DNA from: Yersinia enterocolitica subsp. enterocolitica
GTDB taxonomy: Bacteria; Pseudomonadota; Gammaproteobacteria; Enterobacterales; Enterobacteriaceae
DNA length: 64,000 nucleotides
Assembly: GCF_901472495.1 (NCBI RefSeq)
Contig: NZ_LR590469.1
Location: forward strand, 3,844,001 to 3,908,000
Direction: 5' to 3'
Position 1 is the stretch's first letter. Every line of letters starts with the position of its first letter. The notes below the pieces were generated by a model. It worked only from the letters and a program-made list of their open reading frames with translations. It did not search any database and was not told the DNA's origin. The position numbers were made by a program, and so were the translations under genes. Positions 55,770 through 63,520 of this stretch are shown one piece after another.

Positions 55770-56153
55770 GGCAGATATACCCTCGGTGTGCATCATCACT
55801 TCTGACGGCCATCCACAATGAAACACAAGGAGCAGTACTGATGAGCAGGTGGCGGATTGTCATGGTGATAACCAGTAAGTTTTCTCACCCGCTATGCTGG
55901 CGGTTTTTAATGACAGTAGGGTTAAGCTGTGATGGCGGAACGATGAAATCTTGCGGTTGTTGGCAGGTTTTTTTATGGGCTAAAAAGTGGTGTTTATACG
56001 AAAAAGTTTTATCGCATTATCAATCTGATACATATCACCACGATAAATTTTCAATTTAAACAAAAAATAAACATTGCCTTAACTTGAGGGAAACATAAGT
56101 GTCTCTTATAGTTAATTTACGCCGCCGTGGCGTTCTCTCTGGGGGGTTTTGCT
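55770..56153. other. Divergent promoter region between phnF and the Gly-rich lipoprotein
   Basis: 384 bases with no supported gene; a 72-codon plus frame at 55841 is Trp/Cys/His-rich and not gene-like. One perfect Pho-box half-site CTGTCAT occurs on the minus strand (55910-55916), but no second half at the 4-nt spacing, so PhoB control of phn is not shown. Confidence 0.5.
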
Positions 56154-57257
56154 ATGTGCCCTAAAAATATCAGCCGTCTGAGCAAAATAAGTTTGGCAAT
56201 ATTACTGGCTTGCTCACTCGCGGCATGTAGTGGAAGTGGCGGAGGTTCTCACAATTCTGCGAAGAATAATGCGGGTCAGACAACTGGCGGAACAGGTTCA
56301 GGTGGTGGTGGTGATACTGGCTCTGGAGGTGGCACCGGCGGAGGAACGGATGGTGGTACGACTACAAATAATTCTGCGGTTGGCAATGTGGTCAGTGGTG
56401 TTGGCACTGCCGTCGATGGGGTAGGTAATACTGTCAGCGGTGTTGTTAGCCAAACCCCTGTGGGTAGCTTGCCAATCGTTGGTGGTGGTTTGGTTACCGT
56501 CGTTGATAGCGCGGGTAATGCTGTCAGTGACGTCGGGACTGGATTACAGAATGGCGTAGGCCAATTAGGAAATAATCCTAATGCATTGGGCACTACGGCT
56601 GCCGGTGTACCGAAGGCCGTGGCTGATGTTGGTACCGGAGTTTCAGGATTAGGTGGAACAGTTTCAGGTATTGCTGCCAACACGCCATTGGGCGGTGTTA
56701 CCGGTACCGCAGGTGGGTTAGTTGATAAAACCGGTGGTGCAGTCACTTCTATCGGTAACGGATTGGCGCAAGACCTGCAAACCGGAACGACGAGTAAGCT
56801 AACCACCGCCGCAACCGGGATAGTGACGCCAGTTGTGGGTCAGGTACAAGATATTACTCAGACCGTTGGTTCGACCACCGGTATTGGTGCGCCAGTGAAT
56901 AATTTACTGACCGCTGTCGGCGGTACTATTGTGACAACGGGCACTCAAGTGGGTAGTAGTACGCCAACGTTAGCGGGGGTTGGACAGGTACTGCAAGGCA
57001 GCGGGCAAGCCGTTGAGAAGGCGGGTGGCTTAGTTACTCCGCCAACATCAACAGGTGGTTCGAATGGCTTGCTGGCAGGTGTCACGAATACATTGACACC
57101 AACCTCTGGTGGCAGCAACAGCGGTTTGTTGGCCGAGGTGAACAATACTGTCGGTGGTGTTACCGGTGGATTAACTGCTGGCGTCTCAGCTAATGCCAAT
57201 GCCAGTGGTGGTTTAGCTGGCGGGATAGGCGGAATATTAAAACCAAAAACCAATTAA
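56154..57257 (+). CDS. Gly/Val-rich repetitive lipoprotein (collagen-like family annotation likely)
   Basis: 367 aa from ATG 56154 behind GGGGGG; an in-frame GTG at 56127 would put nine residues before the signal peptide. Lipobox LAAC (about 22-25), then CSGSGGG and a Gly/Ser/Thr-rich linker with GGG runs (about 26-72). The rest is low-complexity with recurring units such as VGNVVSGVGTAVDGVGNTVS, LVTVVDSAGNAVSDVGTGL and GLVDKTGGAVTSIGNGLAQ, in which hydrophobic residues alternate with Gly/Asn/Thr. It lacks strict Gly-X-Y, so it is not true collagen. It precedes a TpsB gene and may be its surface partner. Function unknown. Confidence 0.8.
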   Translation: MCPKNISRLSKISLAILLACSLAACSGSGGGSHNSAKNNAGQTTGGTGSGGGGDTGSGGGTGGGTDGGTTTNNSAVGNVVSGVGTAVDGVGNTVSGVVSQTPVGSLPIVGGGLVTVVDSAGNAVSDVGTGLQNGVGQLGNNPNALGTTAAGVPKAVADVGTGVSGLGGTVSGIAANTPLGGVTGTAGGLVDKTGGAVTSIGNGLAQDLQTGTTSKLTTAATGIVTPVVGQVQDITQTVGSTTGIGAPVNNLLTAVGGTIVTTGTQVGSSTPTLAGVGQVLQGSGQAVEKAGGLVTPPTSTGGSNGLLAGVTNTLTPTSGGSNSGLLAEVNNTVGGVTGGLTAGVSANANASGGLAGGIGGILKPKTN

Positions 57258-57260
57258 ATA

Positions 57261-57389
57261 TATACACCCTGGATAATTCGAGTTGCAGGAAGGCGGCAAT
57301 TGAGTGAATCCCGATGAGTTGACGTCAGTCAATGATTCGGGTGAGCGAGAGCAGCCAACGCACACGCAGCTTGAAGTATGACGGGTATA
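57261..57389 (+). repeat. ERIC element, near full length
   Basis: About 129 bp with terminal TATACACCCTGGATAATTCG and ACGGGTATAA ends and the hallmark internal parts GAGTTGCAGGAAGGCGGCAA, TGAGTGAATCCCGATGAGTT and GCGAGAGCAGCCAACGCACA. It starts 3 nt after the lipoprotein stop, so it becomes the 3' end of that mRNA. Confidence 0.92.
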
Positions 57390-57398
57390 ACGACACTT

Positions 57399-57423
57399 GC
57401 TCTCCCTTATTCATGGGGAGAGC
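57399..57423 (+). terminator. Hairpin between lipoprotein and TpsB genes
   Basis: GCTCTCCC/GGGAGAGC, a perfect 8-bp stem with a 9-nt loop, followed by ATCGTTATTATAAA. It may end lipoprotein transcription, leaving the TpsB gene with its own promoter in 57424-57480. Confidence 0.5.
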
Positions 57424-57490
57424 ATCGTTATTATAAAAATAGAATAGATTATTAAAATTATAATTTAATGTGCGCATAAGGAAATATTCT

Positions 57491-59227
57491 ATGAATAATA
57501 GAGTGTGGCTATTATTTTTATTTGGTGCAGGAAATGTATGGCAGTTCAGCGCGTTCGCTAATACCATTCCTATGTTAATTGACCAGAATAACCCTTCCAA
57601 AATATCGCGTGATATTGCACGGCCACAAACACCCCGTACTGTGGTTCCACCGATTTCAACTCCAGTGCCAGAACCCAGTTCTAAACTAACACTGGATACT
57701 TTAATTGATGTGAAACATATCCAATTTATCGGTGGTACCCAATATGATATTAATATACTCAGTGAGCCATTTACGCCTTATATTGGTAAAAAAGTATCAT
57801 TAAAGACTCTGCTTTTAGCAACGCAGTCTATTACAAAAATGTATCAGCAAGATGGCTATATTCTCTCTTATGCTTATTTGCCGACTGATAATTTTGCCAA
57901 TGGCACATTAAAAATAGGTTTGGTTGAAGGCTATATTGCTAATACCCGTATTCAAAGTGACAACGCCGCGATAGGGCGCTGGCTGACCAAGTTGTCTCAG
58001 CACATTATGGCCGAGAAGCCGCTGACACAGCAGACCTTTGAACGCTACAGCATTTTGATGAGCCGGACGCCGGATACTAAAGTGATCGCCACGGCTAAAA
58101 ACCCGGATAATATTTATGGCGCAACATTATTAGATATTAAAGCCGATCATCCACGTAATTGGAATGTCAGTACCGCATTGGATAGCCGCAAAGGTGTTTA
58201 CAGCGGGGTACTCAATGCAACGTTAAGTGGCTTTACACCTTATGCAGAGCAATTGGGTGTCGCGACATTATTACCGTTAGACAGCAAAAATCGTGACCAA
58301 TATTTAGGTGTAAACTATCAACAATATTTAGGTAGTAATGGCTTATTACTGCAAACTCGTGGCAGTTATTATAAACAAGAGCCGAAAGATTATACCGATG
58401 TTCTGACACTATTCCCCGATAACATCACATTATCTAGCCGTACTCAGCAGACACAATATACTGGTGGCGTGGTGTTAAGTTATCCATTGGAATTAACCCG
58501 TAAACGTCAATGGACAGTGAGCGGGGGCGTAGATTATCTGGAGAAAAGCTATAATCTAAAAAGCCGGGCCAGATTTAATAACTTTAATAATACATTATTC
58601 GATTTAGAAGAACAGAACCAACGGATGCGTTACCCAGCGGCGGAGTTGGCGCTGACGGGGTATCAGGAATATACCCAATCTTATTGGAGCACCCGTGCCA
58701 GCGTGCGCAAAGGAATAAACGGCGCATTGGCCTCCAGTTCAGTTCCTTGGGGAGACTTAGGTTTTACCCGCTGGAAACTCACCGGAGATGGTGCGTATTT
58801 AATGGCCGAAAAATGGCGACTGAGTGCCTCGGCGGAAGGTGATTGGTCTGACAATGATTTACCAGAAGCAGAGCATGTGACTTTTGGTGGGTTACGGTTT
58901 GGCCGAGGTTATCCAGATGGTGAGGCGGCGGGGGATTATGGTTATGGCGGACAGGTAGAAATGCGCTATATACATAATCGGGAAAATGGCAATTGGCTAA
59001 AAACCATTCAACCTTATGCGGTGCTGGATACGGCACACACTTGGTATAACTCACCGATATTTCGCGCACAAAAACTGGCTTCCTACGCGGTTGGGGTGAC
59101 CTTTGGTGATAACAAACACTATTCCTTATCACTGGAAGGGGCGAGGCCGATTGGCGACCTGCCCAGTGATAGTACGCGTCGTGATTGGCGGTTTAACGCG
59201 ACCTTAACCTATAATTTTGCCAATTAA
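57491..59227 (+). CDS. Two-partner secretion outer-membrane transporter (ShlB/FhaC/HecB family)
   Basis: A TpsB-type Omp85-superfamily protein exporting a partner across the outer membrane. Start at ATG 57491 behind AAGGAA gives 578 aa; a GTG at 57470 precedes the ribosome-binding site. Signal peptide ends FSAFANT (about 21-25). A proline-rich linker is followed by two POTRA domains (about 70-220; IDVKHIQFIGGTQYDINIL, MYQQDGYILSYAYLPTDNFA) and a C-terminal 16-strand barrel with FGGLRFGRGYPDGEAAGDYG (the L6-type motif) ending in NATLTYNFAN. No large filamentous TpsA gene is adjacent; the nearest candidate is the repetitive lipoprotein upstream. Confidence 0.92.
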   Translation: MNNRVWLLFLFGAGNVWQFSAFANTIPMLIDQNNPSKISRDIARPQTPRTVVPPISTPVPEPSSKLTLDTLIDVKHIQFIGGTQYDINILSEPFTPYIGKKVSLKTLLLATQSITKMYQQDGYILSYAYLPTDNFANGTLKIGLVEGYIANTRIQSDNAAIGRWLTKLSQHIMAEKPLTQQTFERYSILMSRTPDTKVIATAKNPDNIYGATLLDIKADHPRNWNVSTALDSRKGVYSGVLNATLSGFTPYAEQLGVATLLPLDSKNRDQYLGVNYQQYLGSNGLLLQTRGSYYKQEPKDYTDVLTLFPDNITLSSRTQQTQYTGGVVLSYPLELTRKRQWTVSGGVDYLEKSYNLKSRARFNNFNNTLFDLEEQNQRMRYPAAELALTGYQEYTQSYWSTRASVRKGINGALASSSVPWGDLGFTRWKLTGDGAYLMAEKWRLSASAEGDWSDNDLPEAEHVTFGGLRFGRGYPDGEAAGDYGYGGQVEMRYIHNRENGNWLKTIQPYAVLDTAHTWYNSPIFRAQKLASYAVGVTFGDNKHYSLSLEGARPIGDLPSDSTRRDWRFNATLTYNFAN

Positions 59228-59256
59228 TTTAAGGCTATCTTTCTTGCCATTGTAAG

Positions 59257-59345
59257 ATTGGGCAGTGCTTGCATCCCCACGTACTACGTGTACGCTCCGG
59301 TTGCCGTGCGCTGTCCGCACTTAGACTGACGGCGACGATTACGCC
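59257..59345. repeat. Dyad-rich intergenic segment, possible dispersed repeat
   Basis: Contains nested inverted repeats (TACTACGTGTA-like dyad, GTGCG-CTGTC-CGCAC, and TTGCCGT with ACGGCGA) in GC-rich DNA between converging genes. It resembles an intergenic repeat, but no second copy occurs in this window. Confidence 0.35.
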
Positions 59346-59371
59346 TTCCAGGCTGAGATAGATCTATCTTA

Positions 59372-59836
59372 TTAACGCAGATGATGGATAACTTGATTAC
59401 CGCTGCCGCGCCAAATAAGCGATGGGTCTTTTAGGTCTTGCACGAATTTGCCATCGACTAGCACATTGATTAAATCCACCACTTGTTGTTGGTCGGCGGT
59501 CAGTTCAGCCAGGGTGTAGCCGGTCCAGACCCAAATATCCTTACCGTCGCACTCCTGGCGTACGCGTTTGACCAGTTGCAGAATGGCGGACAAATTTTGT
59601 GGATGCAACGGATCACCGCCGGAGAGGGATAACCCTTGTCGGCGGATACGGGAGTCGTTCAGATCCGCTATGATTTTATCTTCCATTTCTTGGGTAAATG
59701 GCTTACCCGAATTCAGTCGCCAGGTGCTTTTGTTATAACAACCCACACATTCGTGTACGCAGCCAGAGACGAACAGCGTACAGCGAGTGCCAGGGCCGTT
59801 GATAACATCGACCGGGTAATATTGATGATAGTTAAT
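59372..59836 (-). CDS. nrdG: Anaerobic ribonucleotide reductase activase NrdG (apparent ATT start)
   Basis: A radical SAM enzyme generating the glycyl radical on NrdD. From the ATT codon at 59836 (NYHQYYPVDVINGPGTRC...) the product is 154 aa, exactly the E. coli length, with the cluster motif C-x3-C-x2-C at 26-30-33 (GCVHECVGCYNK). The frame has no ATG, GTG or TTG between an upstream TGA and a GTG within the cluster motif, and that GTG start would delete two cluster cysteines. ATT is therefore the likely initiator, as in infC. An interrupted ERIC ends about 26 nt upstream. Confidence 0.88.
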   Translation of the reverse strand: MNYHQYYPVDVINGPGTRCTLFVSGCVHECVGCYNKSTWRLNSGKPFTQEMEDKIIADLNDSRIRRQGLSLSGGDPLHPQNLSAILQLVKRVRQECDGKDIWVWTGYTLAELTADQQQVVDLINVLVDGKFVQDLKDPSLIWRGSGNQVIHHLR

Positions 59837-59862
59837 GATTACTTGTCCAATATGTTCCCCTT

Positions 59863-60053
59863 CGTACTTGAAGCTGTAGGGGGTTCGCTGCGTTCACAAA
59901 CCCGAATCACTTACTGATGTAAGCTCATCGGGATTAATGAGCCTCATCCTTGAGGCTCACCCTACGGGCTAGCATAAATGTTGTTCAAATCGGTTCCCGA
60001 CCGATTTGTTATTCGCTTGCTGCCTGCCTGCAACTCCAATTCCTTTGGGGACG
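59863..60053 (-). repeat. ERIC element split by a ~76-bp insertion
   Basis: Left part (about 59863-59935) carries GTACTTGAAGCTG, GGTTCGCTGCGTTCAC and the central CCCGAATCACTTACTGATGT core. The right part (about 60012-60053) resumes with TTCGCTTGCTGCCTGCCTGC AACTCCAATT. Between them is an unrelated segment with two perfect 8-bp hairpins: GAGCCTCA/TGAGGCTC and CAAATCGG/CCGATTTG. The element lies inside the nrdD-nrdG transcript. ERICs with internal insertions are known in yersiniae. Confidence 0.8.
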
Positions 60054-60087
60054 ATTAATATTATTGGGGTAATTTCAATATTGAAAA

Positions 60088-62226
60088 TCAGCCCAGTTGT
60101 CCGTTTGCCAAATGCTTAACGCGGCGCTTCACTTCTTCTTGTTTGCCGGCGTTAAATGGCCGTGCATCCGGGCTACCCAAATAGCCACAGACCCGACGGG
60201 TAACTGACACTTTTGATGGCTCATGATTACCACATTTAGGGCAGGTGAAGCCCTTGCTGGTACAGGAGAATTCGCCGGTAAAACCGCACTCGTAGCATTC
60301 ATCAATTGGTGTGTTGGTGCCGTAATATGGCACCCGGCTGTAGCTGTAATCCCAGACATCTTCCAGCGCTCTGAGGTTATGCTGCAAGTTAGGGTATTCG
60401 CCGTAACAGATGAAACCGCCGTTAGCCAATGGAGGATAAGGTGCTTCGAAGTCCAGTTTGTCGTACGGGTTAACTTTCTTTTCAACATCCAGATGGAAGC
60501 TGTTGGTGTAATAGCCTTTATCGGTGACACCTTCTACCACGCCAAATTCTGCGGTATCCAGGCGGCAGAAGCGGTCACACAGGTTTTCGCTTGGCGTGCT
60601 GTACAGGCTAAAGGCGTAGCCAGTTTCTTCTTTCCAGCTATCCGTTGCTTGTCTCATGCGCTCGACGATAGCCACGCCTTTTGCACGTAACTTTTCGTCG
60701 TCAAAGACATGGGATTGATTACCAAACAGAGCATTAACCGTTTCATGAATACCAATAAAGCCCAGAGAGATAGATGCACGGCCATTTTTAAAGATTTCTG
60801 AAATATTATCATCCGCTTGCAAGCGCACACCACAAGCCCCTTCCATATACAGGATAGGTGCCACGCGGGCTTTGATCCCTTCGAGTCGGGCAATACGGGT
60901 CATTAAGGCTTTCTTGGCTAGCAACAGTCGCTCATCCAGCAACCGCCAGAATTTCTCTTCATCGCCCTGGGCTTCCAATGCAATACGTGGCAGGTTAAGG
61001 CTGATAACCCCCAGATTGTTACGGCCATCGTGAATTTGCTCGCCATCTTCTTCATACACCCCCAAGAAGCTGCGGCAGCCCATCGGCGTTTTAAAGGAAC
61101 CGGTGACTTTAACCACTTGATCGTAATTGAGAATATCTGGATACATGCGCTTGGTGGCACACTCCAGCGCTAACTGTTTGATATCGTAGTTGGCATCGCC
61201 AAATTTATGGTTAAGGCCATCGCGGATAGCAAACACCAGTTTCGGGAACACCGCGGTTTTACGGTTTTTGCCCAAACCAGCAATGCGATTACGCAGAATC
61301 GCCTGCTGAATCATGCGCGATTGCCAACTGGTACCCAGCCCAAAGCCGAAGGTGACAAACGGCGTTTGACCATTGGCGGTGTGCAGGGTGTTGACTTCAT
61401 ATTCCAATGATTGGAAGGCGTCGTAACACTCTTTTTCGGTGCGCGACATAGCATAACCAGCGGCATCGGGGATCTGCCACTCTTCGGCTACCGCTTTATG
61501 TTTGTTAAAGCTTTCTGTGACAAATGGCGCGAGGACTTCATCAATACGGTTGATGGTTGTGCCGCCATAAATATGGCTGGCGACCTGCGCAATAATCTGT
61601 GCGGTCACGGCAGTGGCGGTAGAAATGGATTTTGGCGGCTCAATTTCCGCGTTACCCATTTTAAAACCTTGAGTCAGCATGCCATCGAGGTCAATCAACA
61701 TGCAGTTGAACATCGGGAAGAATGGCGCGTAATCCAGATCGTGATAATGAATTTCACCACGTTCATGCGCCAAGACCACGTCTCGTGGCAAAATATGTTG
61801 TTTGGCGTAGTGTTTCGCGACAATACCGGCCAGCAGATCACGCTGTGTCGGGATGACTTTGCTGTCTTTATTCGCATTTTCGTTCAGCAGCGCTTGGTTA
61901 CTTTGCTCTACCAAACCGCGGATTTCCTGATTCAGGCGACCACGCAGTTCACGCGAGATATCCCGGTCATGGCGATACTCGATATAGGCTCGGGCGAGCT
62001 GCTTGTATTGACCGGCCATCAGTTGGTTTTCTACCGCGGTTTGGATGTCGCGAATATCAACTTTCGGCTGGTTCTCCATCGTCTGAGCGACCACACGAGC
62101 AACAGTTGCACAATAATCTGCGTCTACCACGCCAACCGCCAGCGCTGCGCGCTCGACCGCTTCCTTGATTCGTACCTCATCAAAAGGTACCTGACAACCG
62201 TCCCGTTTAATCACTACTGTTTTCAC
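60088..62226 (-). CDS. nrdD: Anaerobic ribonucleoside-triphosphate reductase NrdD
   Basis: Class III reductase making dNTPs without oxygen through a glycyl radical. 712 aa, equal to E. coli. N-terminal ATP-cone (VVIKRDGCQVPFDEVRIKEA, about 3-22) for allosteric control, barrel core with active-site cysteines, C-terminal zinc site C-x2-C...C-x2-C in DECYECGFTGEF and FTCPKCGNH, and the radical glycine at residue 681 in RRVCGYLGSPDARPF. nrdG follows after 251 nt of ERIC-containing spacer. A paired NrdR operator and an FNR-like site lie upstream. Confidence 0.96.
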   Translation of the reverse strand: MKTVVIKRDGCQVPFDEVRIKEAVERAALAVGVVDADYCATVARVVAQTMENQPKVDIRDIQTAVENQLMAGQYKQLARAYIEYRHDRDISRELRGRLNQEIRGLVEQSNQALLNENANKDSKVIPTQRDLLAGIVAKHYAKQHILPRDVVLAHERGEIHYHDLDYAPFFPMFNCMLIDLDGMLTQGFKMGNAEIEPPKSISTATAVTAQIIAQVASHIYGGTTINRIDEVLAPFVTESFNKHKAVAEEWQIPDAAGYAMSRTEKECYDAFQSLEYEVNTLHTANGQTPFVTFGFGLGTSWQSRMIQQAILRNRIAGLGKNRKTAVFPKLVFAIRDGLNHKFGDANYDIKQLALECATKRMYPDILNYDQVVKVTGSFKTPMGCRSFLGVYEEDGEQIHDGRNNLGVISLNLPRIALEAQGDEEKFWRLLDERLLLAKKALMTRIARLEGIKARVAPILYMEGACGVRLQADDNISEIFKNGRASISLGFIGIHETVNALFGNQSHVFDDEKLRAKGVAIVERMRQATDSWKEETGYAFSLYSTPSENLCDRFCRLDTAEFGVVEGVTDKGYYTNSFHLDVEKKVNPYDKLDFEAPYPPLANGGFICYGEYPNLQHNLRALEDVWDYSYSRVPYYGTNTPIDECYECGFTGEFSCTSKGFTCPKCGNHEPSKVSVTRRVCGYLGSPDARPFNAGKQEEVKRRVKHLANGQLG

Positions 62227-62337
62227 AATGTCGCTCCTGTATCCTGCCGCGTAGGATTAGCCCCAAAACCATCTTATCCACAAGGCAAACCGCAGCACAT
62301 CAGGGCTGCGAGGGGGTGTGGATGGTTTTGTGGATAA

Positions 62338-62384
62338 CTACTACATATAGGTATCGTAATTACTATAGACACTATATATGGGTA
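62338..62384. promoter_or_regulatory. Paired NrdR boxes upstream of nrdD
   Basis: Two near-palindromes, cores CTACATATAG (62341-62350) and ACA-CTATATATGG (62369-62381), each match the NrdR core CTATATATAG at 9 of 10 positions. The cores start 31 bp apart, the three-helical-turn spacing typical of tandem NrdR boxes. They lie 115-160 nt before the nrdD start, which fits repression by ATP/dATP-bound NrdR. Confidence 0.85.
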
Positions 62385-62409
62385 ATGGCAGAAGTGACAG
62401 TCAACATAA

Positions 62410-62423
62410 TTGACCTAGAACAA
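62410..62423. promoter_or_regulatory. Candidate FNR site upstream of nrdD
   Basis: TTGACCTAGAACAA matches TTGAT-N4-ATCAA at 8 of 10 defined bases, 26 bp upstream of the NrdR pair. nrdDG is FNR-activated in E. coli, so function is plausible; the site is imperfect. Confidence 0.5.
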
Positions 62424-62509
62424 GGAAATCAGCTTTAGGTTTATTCCCTGTTCAGTGCATCACAAAATGGACATTTTTATGCCACTTTTTTTGCACAAAA
62501 TAGTATGAG

Positions 62510-63418
62510 TTAGCGCTTCATTGGGCGGAAATGTTCCAGTAAAAAATCGACCCAAACGCGCACTCGCGGGGGTAAATCGGCAGAGGCATAATAGAGCCAT
62601 AATGGAACTGGCGCAGGCCAGTGATGGGCTAGCACTGGCACCAAACTGCCGTCTGCAAAATGGGGTTCAGCATGCCACTGTGCAATATAGGTTATTCCCA
62701 TATCGGCCAACGCCGCATTCATTAATACTTCGGGTTGTGAAATGACCAAACGGCCCGATAACTCGAAAGATTGCACCTCATTATTGTGTTGCAGCAGCCA
62801 TTTGACTATTCGTCCAGTTGATGGATTGCGGTGTAGTAAACACTGATGTTGATAGAGATGTTGCGGATTGCTGGGGGTGCCATAGCGCGCCAGATAAGCG
62901 GGGCTGGCCGCCAACACCATTTGCATTGGATAAAACTGGCGTGCAATCAAGCGACTATCGGGATCAATGTGAGTGCCGATCCCCACATCAAATCCTTCAC
63001 CGACCAAATTCACCACTCTGGCCTCCAGTGAAAGATCCAAATCAATCTGCGGATAACGCGCCATAAATTTTGGAATAAGTGGCATCAATAGTTGGCGACC
63101 AAAACCGGGGATCAGACTGACTCGAACCGTGCCGCTGGGATGTTGCTCATCGTTACGTACGGTGTCCAGAGTGTGTGATAGCGCCTGCCAGAGCGGCGCA
63201 ACCCGCGCTAATAAAGCCTTACCTTCATCAGTTAGCACCACACTATGGGTATTGCGTTGGAACAGACGCAGCGCCAGTTTTTCTTCTAATACGCGCACAT
63301 TTTTACTGATAGCGGCAGGAGTTACCCCTAATTGACGGGCGGCGACAGAAAAATTCTCATTTTGGGCGGCGCTTAGGAAGGCGGGCAATAAGCGATGAAT
63401 ATCGGAAGGCAGCGACAT
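62510..63418 (-). CDS. LysR-family transcriptional regulator
   Basis: 302 aa, typical LysR length. N-terminal winged helix (about 8-66; NFSVAARQLGVTPAAISKNVRVLEEKL, recognition helix within it) and a C-terminal periplasmic-binding-like effector domain (about 92-295). Divergent from the oxidoreductase at 63521 with a 102-nt gap, the usual arrangement for a LysR regulator and its target, so it probably controls that gene. Inducer unknown. Confidence 0.93.
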   Translation of the reverse strand: MSLPSDIHRLLPAFLSAAQNENFSVAARQLGVTPAAISKNVRVLEEKLALRLFQRNTHSVVLTDEGKALLARVAPLWQALSHTLDTVRNDEQHPSGTVRVSLIPGFGRQLLMPLIPKFMARYPQIDLDLSLEARVVNLVGEGFDVGIGTHIDPDSRLIARQFYPMQMVLAASPAYLARYGTPSNPQHLYQHQCLLHRNPSTGRIVKWLLQHNNEVQSFELSGRLVISQPEVLMNAALADMGITYIAQWHAEPHFADGSLVPVLAHHWPAPVPLWLYYASADLPPRVRVWVDFLLEHFRPMKR

Positions 63419-63520
63419 TGGTTGATACCTTAGGTTGAAATTAATGTGACTGATTGCAGCCTACACCGGCAGCGCTGAAAATGAAAAGATAGTGTCATTA
63501 AATCTGTTGGAGAATCTGTT

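Noticed and set aside
55905..55925. Pho box upstream of phnF
   Set aside because: One perfect CTGTCAT half on the minus strand, but neither neighbouring 7-mer at the 4-nt spacing fits.
55841..56059. 72-codon frame divergent from phnF
   Set aside because: Unusual Trp/Cys/His/Met content and no homology pattern; overlaps the likely phnF promoter.
61411..62337. 308-codon plus-strand open frame opposite nrdD
   Set aside because: Lies entirely antisense to the well-conserved nrdD gene and its promoter, with no family resemblance or ribosome-binding site; a coding shadow.
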